From assembly GCA_015227615.1 (NCBI GenBank), contig JAALGZ010000032.1:124001-188000 (forward strand): 64,000 bases of DNA. The letters are read 5' to 3'. Positions 45,983 through 57,877 of the stretch are shown here, one piece after another (position 1 is the stretch's first letter; every line of letters begins with the position of its first letter). The stretch comes from Labyrinthula sp. Ha (Eukaryota > Sar > Bigyra > Labyrinthulida > Labyrinthulaceae). The position numbers and the translations under genes are program-made. The notes under the pieces were generated by a model. It did not search any database. It worked only from the letters and a program-made list of their open reading frames with translations, and was not told the DNA's origin.

Positions 45983-48900
45983 CTACCTTTAACAAAGAAA
46001 CACTTGTTTTGAAATACTTCAGTATTGAACATGGCCAGAAACATATTTTTATCATTTCCCATAAGTTGCATTATGTTTTAGTATATATATATATATGTAT
46101 GGTTGTTTTTCTAGAATTCAATATTTAGTGACTTTTCCTGCTTTGCATATGAATCAAACACTAAGGGTTTCCCGCGCGTTCAATATCTTACCACACTAAA
46201 TGAAAATTAAAAACGTTTTCATAATACTTTTTTCCTGGAGGAATATTCTTGATTTCTCTTTCTTAAATTGATTAAGCTCCAGAATAACCGAAGATCAAGT
46301 GAATCGCTAAGGAGCAGTCAAGATAGCGCCAAGAACTTTTTCTTATTGAGATATTGACTTGCCTCTACAGAATGGCCATTTCTTTTACATTGAGTGAAGA
46401 CCATCTTAGAACCCATAGCAAGTTTTGAATTTATAATACAGTTATTGGTGTTTTCAGACTCTTTATACCAAAAAGAAAAACATGTTTATCAAATGATTAA
46501 AAGCAATTATCACTCACAAGAACCAGATATTCATAAAAATTGTATTTCCCGTGTTAATTATCTGTAAATTGCTTGCCAATTAAAGAAAAAAATGATTTGA
46601 TTTAAACAAGACCTATAATGCTAAGTACTTTCATAAACCAGCAGTGTATGTTTATACCACAATAAACGAGGTCTAATATATATATATATATATATAATGT
46701 AGAACTGCCAAGGTCTTACATTGTTGGCGTATTTTGCAAGGAACTATTATAAAGGATATAAGTAGAGAAAAAGGGTATCAAGGATTCTAGTTAGTGTGCA
46801 ACTTCCCAACAAAATTTATCATTTTCTTGAAAGGGAAAATTGTTAGAAATAAATTAGTTTCCCTGCTATGGGCTTTAAAAGAGACAAAAATCTATTTTTA
46901 TTTTAAATTTAAATACAAAAGATAATAATATCATTAACTCCCATCGATATCAAATCAGGGAAACTTATCAAGCTATAAAAATCGTAGATTCTAAGATTAA
47001 TCGAGAATTCTGCACAAAGCAAAATATAAGTATATTTTAAACAATTCATTTTAATATCGAATAGATATTTTCTTCACGTGCAGTTTACCGGTAATAGTCA
47101 AGAAGCTACATTGAAATAAAGGAAACAAGTTTAAAGCACTTTAAACGCATTTATATGAAAAGTCCGGTCTTAGTTTTTATGCTTTTTTTTCCGAAATATC
47201 AGTAGTTTTAAATAAATAAGTAGACCAAATGTTAGAGAGGATATCAAGGTGCTGAATTTCAACATCAATATCCCATAATTTCTTGCACGCTTATTGCAAA
47301 TAACCATAATCTTGCTTAGCGAAAATTTCTAATACCAGCGCAACTTTTAAAAACTGAAATTACCTGAAATGATACAGATGAAGTGTTAAAGACAGAAATC
47401 CTCACCTATAATAATATAGCGTATAATTATGCATTTTCTTCATATGCTTGGCTTAGTAAATGAAGTTAGGCTTCATCTGTCACATGAATGTAAAGTATAT
47501 TGGATGAAACTTTATTCCTTAATTGAGAAATATCGCTTAAGAATCTAATATCCTATATTCCAGATGTAAGAGCAGTGAAGCTCCACACTAAGGATCTATT
47601 TTTATTATTAACGTTAGTTTCTTGTAATAAGACTATAGATAGTACTTGGCCGTCTGATTTTTTCTTCAGAGTTTCGATCCACAAAATCGGAGGAACACAA
47701 ATTAAGAATGCATCAAAACTAGCAAAACACCTTAGTTTATTAGGGCAGTACCTGGCTCTATTCACTGACATAGACTGTTCAAGATTTTTTCCCTTTTTTG
47801 GAATTTAGATTCTAGTTTTTAAGCTCGTTTATGCATGGTAATCCCATACTGTATTAACTTTGTATTTCTTAACTTATTTTCCGTAAGTGAAAAGACTACT
47901 TGGGAAACAGGTCTTACCCGAACTGAAAATGATAAAACTGGTAACTTCAATATTTTTTTCAAGCACGATCCGTAGCAAATTAAGTATTTGTCAATTTCAT
48001 AGATTTCTAGGTAATTGAAAAGTTGCTTAACTCAAATGCAGATAAATTGTTTCTCGAACAGCGCATCTGCAAATCAATGTAATCTTGTGCACGCCTAGTA
48101 ATAAAATTAAAATTCCATTAATAATAAATATAGTTCCTATCATTCTTGGCACACATATTCAGTGATTTTGACCTAAATAAAATGTTTATTTTGGGTTTAG
48201 GTGGCAGAAATTCATTAAAAGTGGATCTCCACGTAATAACTCACATCTTCCCATTTCTTAACCAAGAATTTACAATACATGTCATATTTTCTTATGCTTC
48301 TGCGAAAGGTTGGACTTTTTCGATCCTCTATCGACATTTTCTAGTGCCTGCAAAACAAATCTTGAAATCGGCAGAGCCTTTCCGAAGTAAGATACCCTAA
48401 TAGATTCTACGTTGTGCATAGATATTATAACGCTAGAGCTAGGTATGTAGCTTTTGGTAGCAATATACTCAAGCTATTTGGTATCTTATTAGATTGTCTT
48501 TTCAAATATAAAGAGGTTCTTTTGCATGTTGTTTCATGCTTTAGCGTCAGATAGTTGCATCACTAATGTGCTTGGGCAATATTGCTAAGGCCTTAGCCCC
48601 ACTACTAATGCCGTATTCACTTTGAAAAAAATACAAAGCTTGTTATTGGATTTGTATCTCAAGCATCGATACTTTTCCGCCTGTAAAGACTATATATATC
48701 ATTAGCCAACTATATTGCGACTGTTAGTTAATTGTATAAGTCATTGTTTCTTTTCTTATTTGACAATAAGCACTATAGGCATACTAACTCTATTAATAAT
48801 CTATTTAACCAACTAAAGTAGTCTGTAGAACATGTCAAGAATTAGAATTTTCTCTAGTACACTGTAAAAGTTTTACGTGGGGCTAAGTGTACTGGATGGT

Positions 48901-50166
48901 CTATACTTAAAAAAAGAAGAAATCAATTCTCTCAAATGTGGATATTGGAGACAAAAAATTCTATCGGCATTAAGACTATGCTGCTCAGAAGATGCAAATA
49001 TACCCAGGTCAGGTCATAGGTTGAGGTCATAGGCCAAAAAACATCCTAGCATGAGATTTTTTGTCAGTAGCATATTAATAAGAGAAGCAAACTCTTGGCA
49101 ATATATACGCATGCTATGAACGAAATCAAATCACAACGGCTTTCATTAGAATTAAACAGGCTCTAACATATTGGTTGCTAGATTTTGACTGTGCTCTTGT
49201 TTCTTTTAGTGGAAATACGACTTACTAACCGCCTTATGAACTAGCACTTTGTCTATTAACCATTGCAAACAACCTTCTCAAAAAAATTGTAATGTAGTTT
49301 GCAATAGAAAATTCCCTAAACACGAATTTTTGACTTGGCTCATGAAATTTGCAGGCTGTTTTATTTGTTCTTTATAAAGGTAGTTGCTTTATGGAAACAG
49401 ATGATTTGGCACATGTCTTTTGTAACATTTTGCTTCAGGCAACTCTAACCTAATATTATTTGCTGGTCGTCCCACCCGTCGCTTCGCTAAAATTATTAAT
49501 CTTATTAGAAACATAAGTCCAAGTTATCATTTTTTAAGTAATAACACAACTATTTCAGGATATATATATACCATAGGAAGCGTAGGCGGTTACAGTATTA
49601 AGTTTAAGCCAACGACTTCGACCTGTAGCTTAAATCCTCGCAAAGTTGTTCCTAGGAACCTTATATACGTCTTCTTGTCATAAAATATTACTAAACCACC
49701 TGGGGTAGAAGAAGAACAACAAAATTGGTTGGGAAGGTATAGTAACCAAGTACAATTACGATATAACCTTCATGATATTGATGGGACAGGAAACTTCTTA
49801 TAAATTGTATCTGCATCACACCAAGACAAAAGAAATATGATTAAATATTAATCTAACCAACCTTTACTATTTAACTTCTTCAATCTTCACAGAAGTACAC
49901 AAAACTTTCTAATTCTCTTTTTCTTTTTTAAGTATATTTAAGTACTAAGAAGCTTGTGCCATACCTGATAGTATACCCAAATATAGAAGTTCCCAGCAAA
50001 AAGACCAATGGTGAATTACCAGATTGAATACACTCTTTTTGTTCATTCTCAAATTGCACTGAAAACCAAAATTTAATCACAAAGCAAAAACAACGAAAGC
50101 AAAACTAACCGTTTATCTTCTACTTTAAAGACAAAAGAATTATCCGTTAGAATAGGTCAACAAAGA
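45983..50166. other. Gene desert between arm A and the TPR gene
   Basis: AT-rich, with TA-dinucleotide microsatellites at about 46083-46097 and 46675-46696. No supported gene. The region just before the TPR gene has a loose TACCCAAATA match at 49974-49983. Confidence 0.5.
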
Positions 50167-53073
50167 ATGAGTTCTTCTTCTGGTTTAACACATGATTCAG
50201 AGTCGAATTTAGAAGGATTAGATGAGGAGGAGTTTTTTGAGTTTGATGAAGATGAGTCAGAGTTACCAAGCAGTCATGATTTGTTAAAAAATAGGAAATA
50301 TGATCCTATGAGAATTTCTGATGCGTCACTATCTCAAGATAGAGCGGACTCGTTGAACTTTTCGGCTTATGTGAGATCGATTTATGAGGAGGAGACAACG
50401 GAAAAACAAGAGTTCAGACTCAAGAATACCGATTTTCAAGAGGAAACTGTTTACATAAAGAAACAATTATTTTTGGATTACTTCATGCCATTTTTTAGCT
50501 ACTTGCCAGAGCAGGACAGAACTTACTTTGTTGAAAATTTCATACAGAGAAATGCGCAAAAGGTTATTGACTTGGTTGAACTTGCTTGTTGGATTCATAG
50601 GCAGTTTCTAGTTAACTCTTTTCTGGAAGGATCACAATTATACGGGTTTGCACTTGATATGTCTTGTTTAAGAAATGCAGCTGTCAAAGAACAGCATATA
50701 AAGCAAATTAGGAATAAAGCAAACCATTTGGTTGATCAGCTTCTTCTGTGCAGTGGAATATTTACTGAAGAAGGTGAAATTAAAGTTGCTGAAGAGCTTC
50801 ATGCGGAAGCAATGAAGGTTTTACAAAAGGTTTTTCATAAGTTTGGTGAGCAAAACGTTAAAACAGCTCAAGGTTTGTTCGATTTAAGTTTGATTCAGCT
50901 TAAACATGCGGAAATTGTACCAGAAAAATTTGCTAAGGCGCAGTCAACTTTTGCTAAGAGCGTTAAATTAACTAAAGAATATGCAACACAAACCGCTGCT
51001 GGTACAGATCCCGCTAAAATTCCAGCTACTGGTGATAGAAAAGATTTATTTTATGATGTTCACCAAGTAAAAATCCCAAGAACAGCAGCTGAAGCCAATC
51101 TCAATCTAGTACTTGCCTCCTGGAGCTCGGCATTTGGTTTGAAATCAGCTAGATTAGAACCATTTGTTGCTGAGAAACATCTTCAAACTGCCTATGCTCT
51201 AGATGCAAGTGTCGGAAAACCTAACGCAGAGAACACCGCACTAGATTTAGAAAACTTAGCTTCTCATCAAGCCCAATTACATCGCATAAGTCAGAACCCA
51301 AGGCTGTTGGCAAAGTACCAACAAGAAGAAATCCAAAAGGAAATTGGTCGCAAGCCAGAAGAGGTATTTTCTTGGTTACTTCAAGCAATAAAAAATGCTA
51401 AAATGTCTGTTGAACTGTCTCCGAGTAATGAAAATAAGAGTTTGTTATATCGGCTATTACTAGAAAACCGTGATTTAGATGATGCCGAAAAAGTCTGTAG
51501 AGAAATAGAAAATCCTACGGTTGAGGTTTTGGTAGATTTGACAAAAATTTTAAAAGAAAAGTTGAAGACTTTAAAGAGAAAAGAGACTAAAGAGGTTGTT
51601 AATTCACAAATATTCCGGAAATTTGAGGGAAATATAAAGAAAATGATGTCTGAGCTTGAGAAGGAGAATTTTGCCAGAACGAATGAAGAGGATAATATTA
51701 TTTTAAACAACGATAAGGACAAGTTTTTAGAGTTGATTGATGAGAATGTTGAAGAAACTCAAGTCTCGGAGGAAGAAAAGGAGCAAGAGCAACTAACTTA
51801 TGAAGTCGAGATACAAATTGTCACAGCTTACGAAGAAGTGTTAGGGTTCTTGAGCAGATTGAATGATGCAAACTCTCTCCAAACTGGGAAAGTACTACTG
51901 GAATTAGCCTTATTTCAGCTGGATTCAAGGAAGAAAAGGAAACAAAGTTTGGCTGAAAAAATTGAAGGTTTAGATGGCATACGTGAGTTGTTAGAAGAAA
52001 GTGTTCGAATACATAAGGAAGGAGATGAAGTCGATTTGGAATCCTTAAGTACCGCCGAAATAGCTCTAGGCAGAACATTAATGGCTTATGGGTCAAGTGA
52101 AAAAATAGAAGAAGGAAAAAATATCCTTGAAACAGCTTATGAACAAAGGAAAAGGAGTTTTGGGATGAAAGATCCAAAGACCCTAGAAGCTATGAAGCTC
52201 TTGGCCTCCTGTTGCTCGACCTTAGATTTGTTTGTGGAAGGAATTGAACTCTATGAAGAAGTTTTGGGGTATGATCGACAAATCTACAAAACGCCAAGCA
52301 AAGAAGTGGCGACAGACTTGTACAACTTGGCAAACTGCCAAACCAACTTATTCCAATACAGTTCTGCAAGTGAAAATTTGCGAGAGTGTATACAAATTAG
52401 AACTGTTGTTAAAGAATATTCAGGATTAGCTGGGGCACTTAACTCTTTAGCTATCATTTTAAAGAATCAGGGTCATTTAACGGAGGCAAGTGAAGCCTTT
52501 GCAAACTGCTTGAATATTTGTCCAAAGAATCATGTGGACAGAGCTTTGTTTAGGTTTAATTTTGCTGAACTATTACACACCCAAGGAAAAAACGAGTTGG
52601 CAAAGAATACATATATGCAAGTACTCAAATTTTGGCGAGAGAACTTAGTTCCAGGTGATCCAAAAATTGCGTCATTGCTCTCTGCTTTAGCTAAGATTCA
52701 GACAGAGGAGAAAGACATGGAGCAAGCAATTAAAACTCAAGAAGAAGCGTTGGAAATAGACAAGGCTTTTTTTGGAGAAAAAAGCTTAGTTGTAGCGAAA
52801 GATTTAACTACACTAGGAAAAATTCAACTCACTTTTGGAATGTTTAAAGAAAGCGAACTTAATTTGAAAAAAGCGTTGGAGCTAAAGGAAGCTAAAGTTG
52901 GCACTAAACATGTTCATACTGCACTTGGATTGGAAGCTTTAGCATTACTGTATAGAGCTCAGGGCGATTTTGAGAAAGCGGTCAAATTAGGACAAGACTC
53001 TTTTAAAATATTGGAAGAACTTCTCGGGAAGCATCATATTTGGACGGAAGCTGCAAAAAAACTTTGGTTTTAA
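50167..53073 (+). CDS. Large TPR protein, kinesin-light-chain/NPHP3-like repeats
   Basis: 968 residues. An acidic N-terminal stretch (about 15-38, rich in Glu/Asp) is followed by an all-helical region with irregular TPR-like helices (about 110-420). A charged coiled segment covers about 440-560, where Lys/Glu-rich sequence dominates. Residues from about 625 to the end form roughly seven regular ~42-residue TPRs of the kinesin light chain/nephrocystin-3 type (for example GIELYEEVLGYDRQIY, LAKIQTEEKDMEQAIKTQEE and LALLYRAQGDFEKAVKLGQD). No enzyme domain or membrane span is present. TPR arrays of this kind are protein scaffolds; cargo binding or ciliary transport is possible but not shown. It is a single intronless frame preceded by an A-rich leader, and lies in the 11.9-kb spacer between the inverted arms. 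Confidence 0.85.
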   Translation: MSSSSGLTHDSESNLEGLDEEEFFEFDEDESELPSSHDLLKNRKYDPMRISDASLSQDRADSLNFSAYVRSIYEEETTEKQEFRLKNTDFQEETVYIKKQLFLDYFMPFFSYLPEQDRTYFVENFIQRNAQKVIDLVELACWIHRQFLVNSFLEGSQLYGFALDMSCLRNAAVKEQHIKQIRNKANHLVDQLLLCSGIFTEEGEIKVAEELHAEAMKVLQKVFHKFGEQNVKTAQGLFDLSLIQLKHAEIVPEKFAKAQSTFAKSVKLTKEYATQTAAGTDPAKIPATGDRKDLFYDVHQVKIPRTAAEANLNLVLASWSSAFGLKSARLEPFVAEKHLQTAYALDASVGKPNAENTALDLENLASHQAQLHRISQNPRLLAKYQQEEIQKEIGRKPEEVFSWLLQAIKNAKMSVELSPSNENKSLLYRLLLENRDLDDAEKVCREIENPTVEVLVDLTKILKEKLKTLKRKETKEVVNSQIFRKFEGNIKKMMSELEKENFARTNEEDNIILNNDKDKFLELIDENVEETQVSEEEKEQEQLTYEVEIQIVTAYEEVLGFLSRLNDANSLQTGKVLLELALFQLDSRKKRKQSLAEKIEGLDGIRELLEESVRIHKEGDEVDLESLSTAEIALGRTLMAYGSSEKIEEGKNILETAYEQRKRSFGMKDPKTLEAMKLLASCCSTLDLFVEGIELYEEVLGYDRQIYKTPSKEVATDLYNLANCQTNLFQYSSASENLRECIQIRTVVKEYSGLAGALNSLAIILKNQGHLTEASEAFANCLNICPKNHVDRALFRFNFAELLHTQGKNELAKNTYMQVLKFWRENLVPGDPKIASLLSALAKIQTEEKDMEQAIKTQEEALEIDKAFFGEKSLVVAKDLTTLGKIQLTFGMFKESELNLKKALELKEAKVGTKHVHTALGLEALALLYRAQGDFEKAVKLGQDSFKILEELLGKHHIWTEAAKKLWF

Positions 53074-54144
53074 GATACCACCCCTTTTACTTTCCTCATC
53101 ATTTTCGTTTATTTTTGGTCATGGTTCTGTCCAAATAATGAAGCTGGAAACTTATAATGCAGAAACCAAGGTTCTCTTAGATTAGGTGAATAGTGTAGAT
53201 AGTTTCTGGTATATAGTTTGGTTAGGGCTGTTTTTTAGTTTACTTTAGTTCTAAAGTCTCCAGGAATAGTAAAAGAGTATCTAAGAATCTATTTGTGTTT
53301 AATGTAAATGGTGTTGTATTCGCAATAAGGAAATCTAATGTAAGAAACATTTGTGTATCAAAGCGAGGGATTGCCTATATGACCAAGAAAGCCCGTTATA
53401 TCACAAACAAGCTAAGCTTAAAAAGAAAGAAATTAAACACAAATTGTACCAGCAATTACTTGAGCACCTAATAGAGTTGTCAGGTTTGATATATATATAT
53501 ATATTGTGAAGAGTTACCTTAATTTAGTCTCCCGCGAAAATTATAGGCAATGAGTACGAATTATATATCCAACAACGTACAAGAATTTCTAAGGAGCAAT
53601 AAAATCAAAGCCAAAGCTAAGAGTTTTCTGCAGGAAAATACCAATCTACATGAGCTCTAAATATATAAACAACTATAATACAAATATTCGTAAGGGAATC
53701 ATAACTTAAAAAGTATAAGACTAAGTTCAACCACGTTATTACTTTGGAACAATTAAGCTAAAGTACATCAATGTGCAAAGTAAAAGATCAATATATATAT
53801 AATTCTTTGAGCTTATAGTACTAAGAAACCACACTATACTAATTTTATCCAAGTTAAAAAGTTATCTTGATCTGTTACCTCAGAGATTATAATTTCACTT
53901 GTAAATTAAGAATCTCACGTAGCTAGATAGCACCTATTAAACATTGCAAGCCTGCCATATCAAATAAGAGTTGTAGGATAACTTAAACTAGATAGTCTCT
54001 TCTAATCACAACTTCTTACTCGCAATTCAAGCCCTTTAATATTTTAATGTTGCATAAAATCTGTCGTTGTCATTACAATTAGCGCATGAAAAGAAATAAG
54101 TCAAACCGTACAAGGAAAAGCAGTTTTATGCAAAACTGTTTACC
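53074..54144. other. Intergenic region after the TPR gene
   Basis: AT-rich, with a TA microsatellite at about 53490-53505. No gene recognised. Confidence 0.5.
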
Positions 54145-54420
54145 ATGGCTGACGGAAGAGCGACAGTGCTTTCTTAGAAGTTTGCTGATCAAGTTACCGA
54201 AGACTGGGAAAGTGACAGGATTCTGGAACTTTTGCTAAAAATAAAGGCAAGAAAAACATTTGAACCAGAGGAAGATGTTTTTTCACATACTGAAAATACA
54301 TGTTACATTTATGGAGTCAAGAATACACAATGGACAAGAGGATTAAGTTTCATGATACTACTTCAAGAAAATATGAGAGAAAAAAGAGAGAACTAGATTC
54401 TGGTTCACATCAAAGCACCT
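54145..54420 (+). pseudogene. Decayed gene start, family unknown
   Basis: From an ATG at 54145 one frame reads MADGRATVLS, a stop, then KFADQVTEDWESDRILELLL, KARKTFEPEEDVFSHTEN and onward to another stop near 54400. The balanced composition with Trp, Asp and Glu looks like former protein rather than random AT-rich sequence. At least two in-frame stops interrupt it. I cannot assign a family; a dead host gene or a transposon piece are both possible. Confidence 0.35.
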
Positions 54421-55874
54421 GCAGACTGAGCATGATTCATTCTATAGAACCGAAAACATATTTTCTAAGCAAGCATCACATAGGTTATAGAAAAAACTAG
54501 AGAAAATGGAGACAAATGTATAACACCAGGAGTATATAATAGATGAACATGAGAAGGTCCAGTTCATGAATAATTGCTTAAAAAATGAGATAACTCAAGT
54601 CTTGGACGTTTTTAAAATTTCAAAAAACTAGTTAATACATCTAACTACTTCTCCATGAATTTCATTGTTTTTCGCTTGAACATTGTGGCATCTCAGACAG
54701 AAGTCGAATGTTGTTAGTACATGATTATGAATGGTAATCTTCTTTTCTATTGGACTGTAACTGCCCGAAAATGAATTAAGAAAACCGGTTGAATGTTAGC
54801 ATTCGGTATGCGAATGCTTCATTGAGCTACCTCTCATCAACGGAGTACTTCTCCACAAAGTGTGTTTTTTTGGAACACGTGCAATGAGTGGACAAACGCA
54901 AGAGAACTTTTCCGGCTAGATAGTAGCATCACATTCTTAGTATTAGGCATTGACTAGCTAGTGGTTGATGAGTATCACTTCCAGCAATATCAGCCTAACT
55001 AATTTAAGTGAACCGTTCATTGACAGGCTTTGTAAAGCTAATGCTCCAAGGTCTACCATTAAATGAAAAATATCAAAACATAACTAAAAATGCAAAAAAA
55101 CTCAGTTACGACATTAATGTACAGATTTGGATAAACTTTTATCTAGTTTGGATAATTAGTTGTAAGTTTTAGCATATCAAAATTTTAATAAGCCATATGG
55201 CTACTTATAACGAACCCAATTAGTCTTCCTTGATCGTGATTATGTGTTAATGTAATCTGATACTTAGCAGGAATAATCTAACAGTATTCACGGTAATTTA
55301 TGAGATACCTGTTGTAAATCGCGTTTTGTACTTTTAGAACCAAAAACTTAAAGGACCATGGCGGTGTAATCTAGGGAGTGACTTAACTTGAACAGGTTTT
55401 TGCTTAAGCGATCCACATCAGCCGTTCATTAAAACAAAAAAAAATCAGAATTATAATAAAGTACACAAAAACACCAAATTAACTCGTTCTTAAGGGATTC
55501 TTTGAGCTTTTGAAAGATTTTTGGACTCAGATACTTGCACTGTAATGGAAGAGGTGTTCAAATACTTCGTGTATATGTAGCTGCTTATGGCGTGTTATTT
55601 GTACTAATAGTCAAGTTCAGCTAGATTCAAAGGTTGGAGCGTTTTTACTCATGGTGGAAAATAAGAAGAGAAGGTATCAACAATAACAGCCGGCGAATTT
55701 CACAAGAGTTTTCTTCAATCATTGATGAATTTCTTTGATTATTTTTCGCTTCAATGGTGAGTCAAGAAGTATTATGATGTCAGTGGAGTTGACGTTTCTG
55801 GATGATCACGCAACGATTTCAACAAACCAAAAGTATTTCTCCAAAGTAACTTAAATATATATCACCCTTCACAG
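54421..55874. other. Intergenic region, possible decayed coding scraps
   Basis: No supported gene. Short coding-like words occur but cannot be linked to a family. Confidence 0.4.
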
Positions 55875-56270
55875 TTACTTCATGTAACATTTCAGACCTG
55901 CAAGCAAACCTTCTAAGTTTTCTGTGGCAGTAAGAAAACCACGTTCTAATGTTACAGTTCAAGCATCATCAAAGAGCCCTTGAGCATTCTTTGCTGAGAA
56001 TATTTCACTGCTAAGATGAGAAAGAAGAAGTTTCTGGTGTTTAAGATTTTCTACAGAAAAAAACTCTATTTGCTTAAAAACTAAGAATATTTTCTTAAGT
56101 AATTCATCTACCAACCTCTCTTCGTCAATTCGCACAGTATTTTCAAAACTTTTCATATGAACCTTTTCTTGATTTCACTGTATTAATTCAAATTCGCTTT
56201 AATTTGCCGGTATCTGGGCTCAAGAATCGTTCAAAAACTGGAAGAATTCGCTGAGAGCAAACCAATTTAG
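55875..56270 (-). pseudogene. Decayed helical protein gene fragment
   Basis: One minus-strand frame runs about 130 codons with four internal stops and no frame change. It reads LNWFALSEFFQFLNDS, later KSFENTVRIDEERLVDELLK, FSAKNAQGLFDDA, and after one more stop TVTLERGFLTATENLEGLL. The pattern of amphipathic helices suggests a helical-repeat protein, possibly TPR-like as in the neighbouring gene, but this is inference. The longest open part (55959-56156) alone is 65 codons. Confidence 0.4.
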
Positions 56271-57877
56271 TGTTTATGCGAATGTTGTTTCAATTTTGAT
56301 TCTTGCAGTTTTAATGAATGGTTGATATGGACAGTTCAAGTAAAAACGCGTTTAAGTTAACTCGTTCTGGTAATCTATGCAAGAAAAGCATAGGGCCTAA
56401 CAAGTACGATATATCGTTGACAGTTTAGTTAGTTTGGCGGGCGAATAGATAATATGCTATACAATGACTTTTTTTCAATCCCAAGCAATGGAAAACAGGG
56501 TTTTCAAAAAAATATGTGGAAAAGATTAGGAAAAGAAGATTCACCAAAGACACATTAACGTTTCATCTTATAATACTATCAAGTAGCAATTGGTTATATC
56601 ATCAAGACCTGGACTGTTGCCCACGAAAAATCAAATTCACTCTTAGCTTGGCGAGAGAGATCCCAGTATCTCTGAAGGAAGTTAAGCAGTATCAGAAGCT
56701 GGTTAAGTGATGAAGTTAGTATCAAGCAGCATGCTACCTGAAGTAGCTTATTAGTTTGCGAGCTATATAAGTTCTTAGAAACTTAATGGTTCTTCTTCAT
56801 TATGCGTTTAATTTGGCTCAATTAGACAGTTTATGTACAGTATGCTTTGAATATTTTATGCCTGTAAAACCATTAACTTTGGAATTCTTAATTATAAGTA
56901 GCTTTTCTATGTTTCTTTAATTATATAATAGTCCCTTGAAAGATAATGGGGTATCTTACCTCTTAGCAAATTTATGGTTATTGCTGATCTTGCACTTAGA
57001 GTCAACCACTAAGCAATTCGGTACATGAACATGCTATACTTGGTGTTTTACAGTTTACATAATTATAGAAACTTTTTCGTTTCCATACACGTGGCGCAAC
57101 TTTACACAATACTTCATTGCTAATGCATAAGCGCTGGGAGCAGAGAATTATAAAACTTCGATATCTGGGCAAGTGCTACAAGTTAGAAAACTCTACTTGC
57201 GCTACTTTAAACCCTCTTTAAATTTTTCATGTTATTAATCTTGATATAAACATCCCAACATGGGTCAATAATTTACTGAGTCGGCATTGTACAGCTAATA
57301 TGAATCTGCAATAATAGGTTGAAAACAAATAACCACATAATAGAAAGTATACTATACACGAATAAGAAATATGCTAAATTCTGCATAAGGGTTGTTCAAT
57401 TGTTTGCATAAATGATTTAGCAAGTATCAACAACTGTCATGTTAATTTAAACCATACTGCAGCTATTGAAATACTCTTCGCTTGGTAAAAAAAACTCTAA
57501 ACTTTAATAAGGATTTCCTTAAGAAGAAATATGACTAGTGTTATATTAACCACATTTTAGCACTTTTTAATTTGTGGGTAGCTTCAGTATATGACCATAG
57601 TGCAACTTGGAACCAAGAATACCGACCCATATGTCGAATATTATGAAAATATGTTTAGAACTTCATTTTTTTGTGACAAGCTAATGAACACATGGAGAGC
57701 ATTCAGTGACTGCTTTATAGTCCAACGGAGAATAATAACTTAGGATCTAAGTCAAAAAATATTATTAATATAAATAACAATGGTAAATGTAACTTAAGGA
57801 AATGTTTCAAATTTTTACATGGTAATATGTTCCATAGCTAAGATCTTGGAACAAAGTATATCCCTTTTACCAGTCAA
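56271..57877. other. Intergenic region left of arm B
   Basis: AT-rich with no supported gene or RNA. A 64-codon frame at 56516-56710 was judged unsupported. Confidence 0.45.

Noticed and set aside
45803-46012. 69-codon frame with a matching frame at 57881-58075 on the other strand
   Set aside because: The match is explained by the inverted duplication; the two copies differ in length and carry no evidence of coding selection.
49110-49290. Short segment vaguely like a retroelement RNase H region
   Set aside because: Too short and too weak to name an element.
56516-56710. 64-codon plus-strand frame with slight resemblance to a retroelement polymerase
   Set aside because: The resemblance rests on a few residues, with no supporting neighbours or terminal repeats.
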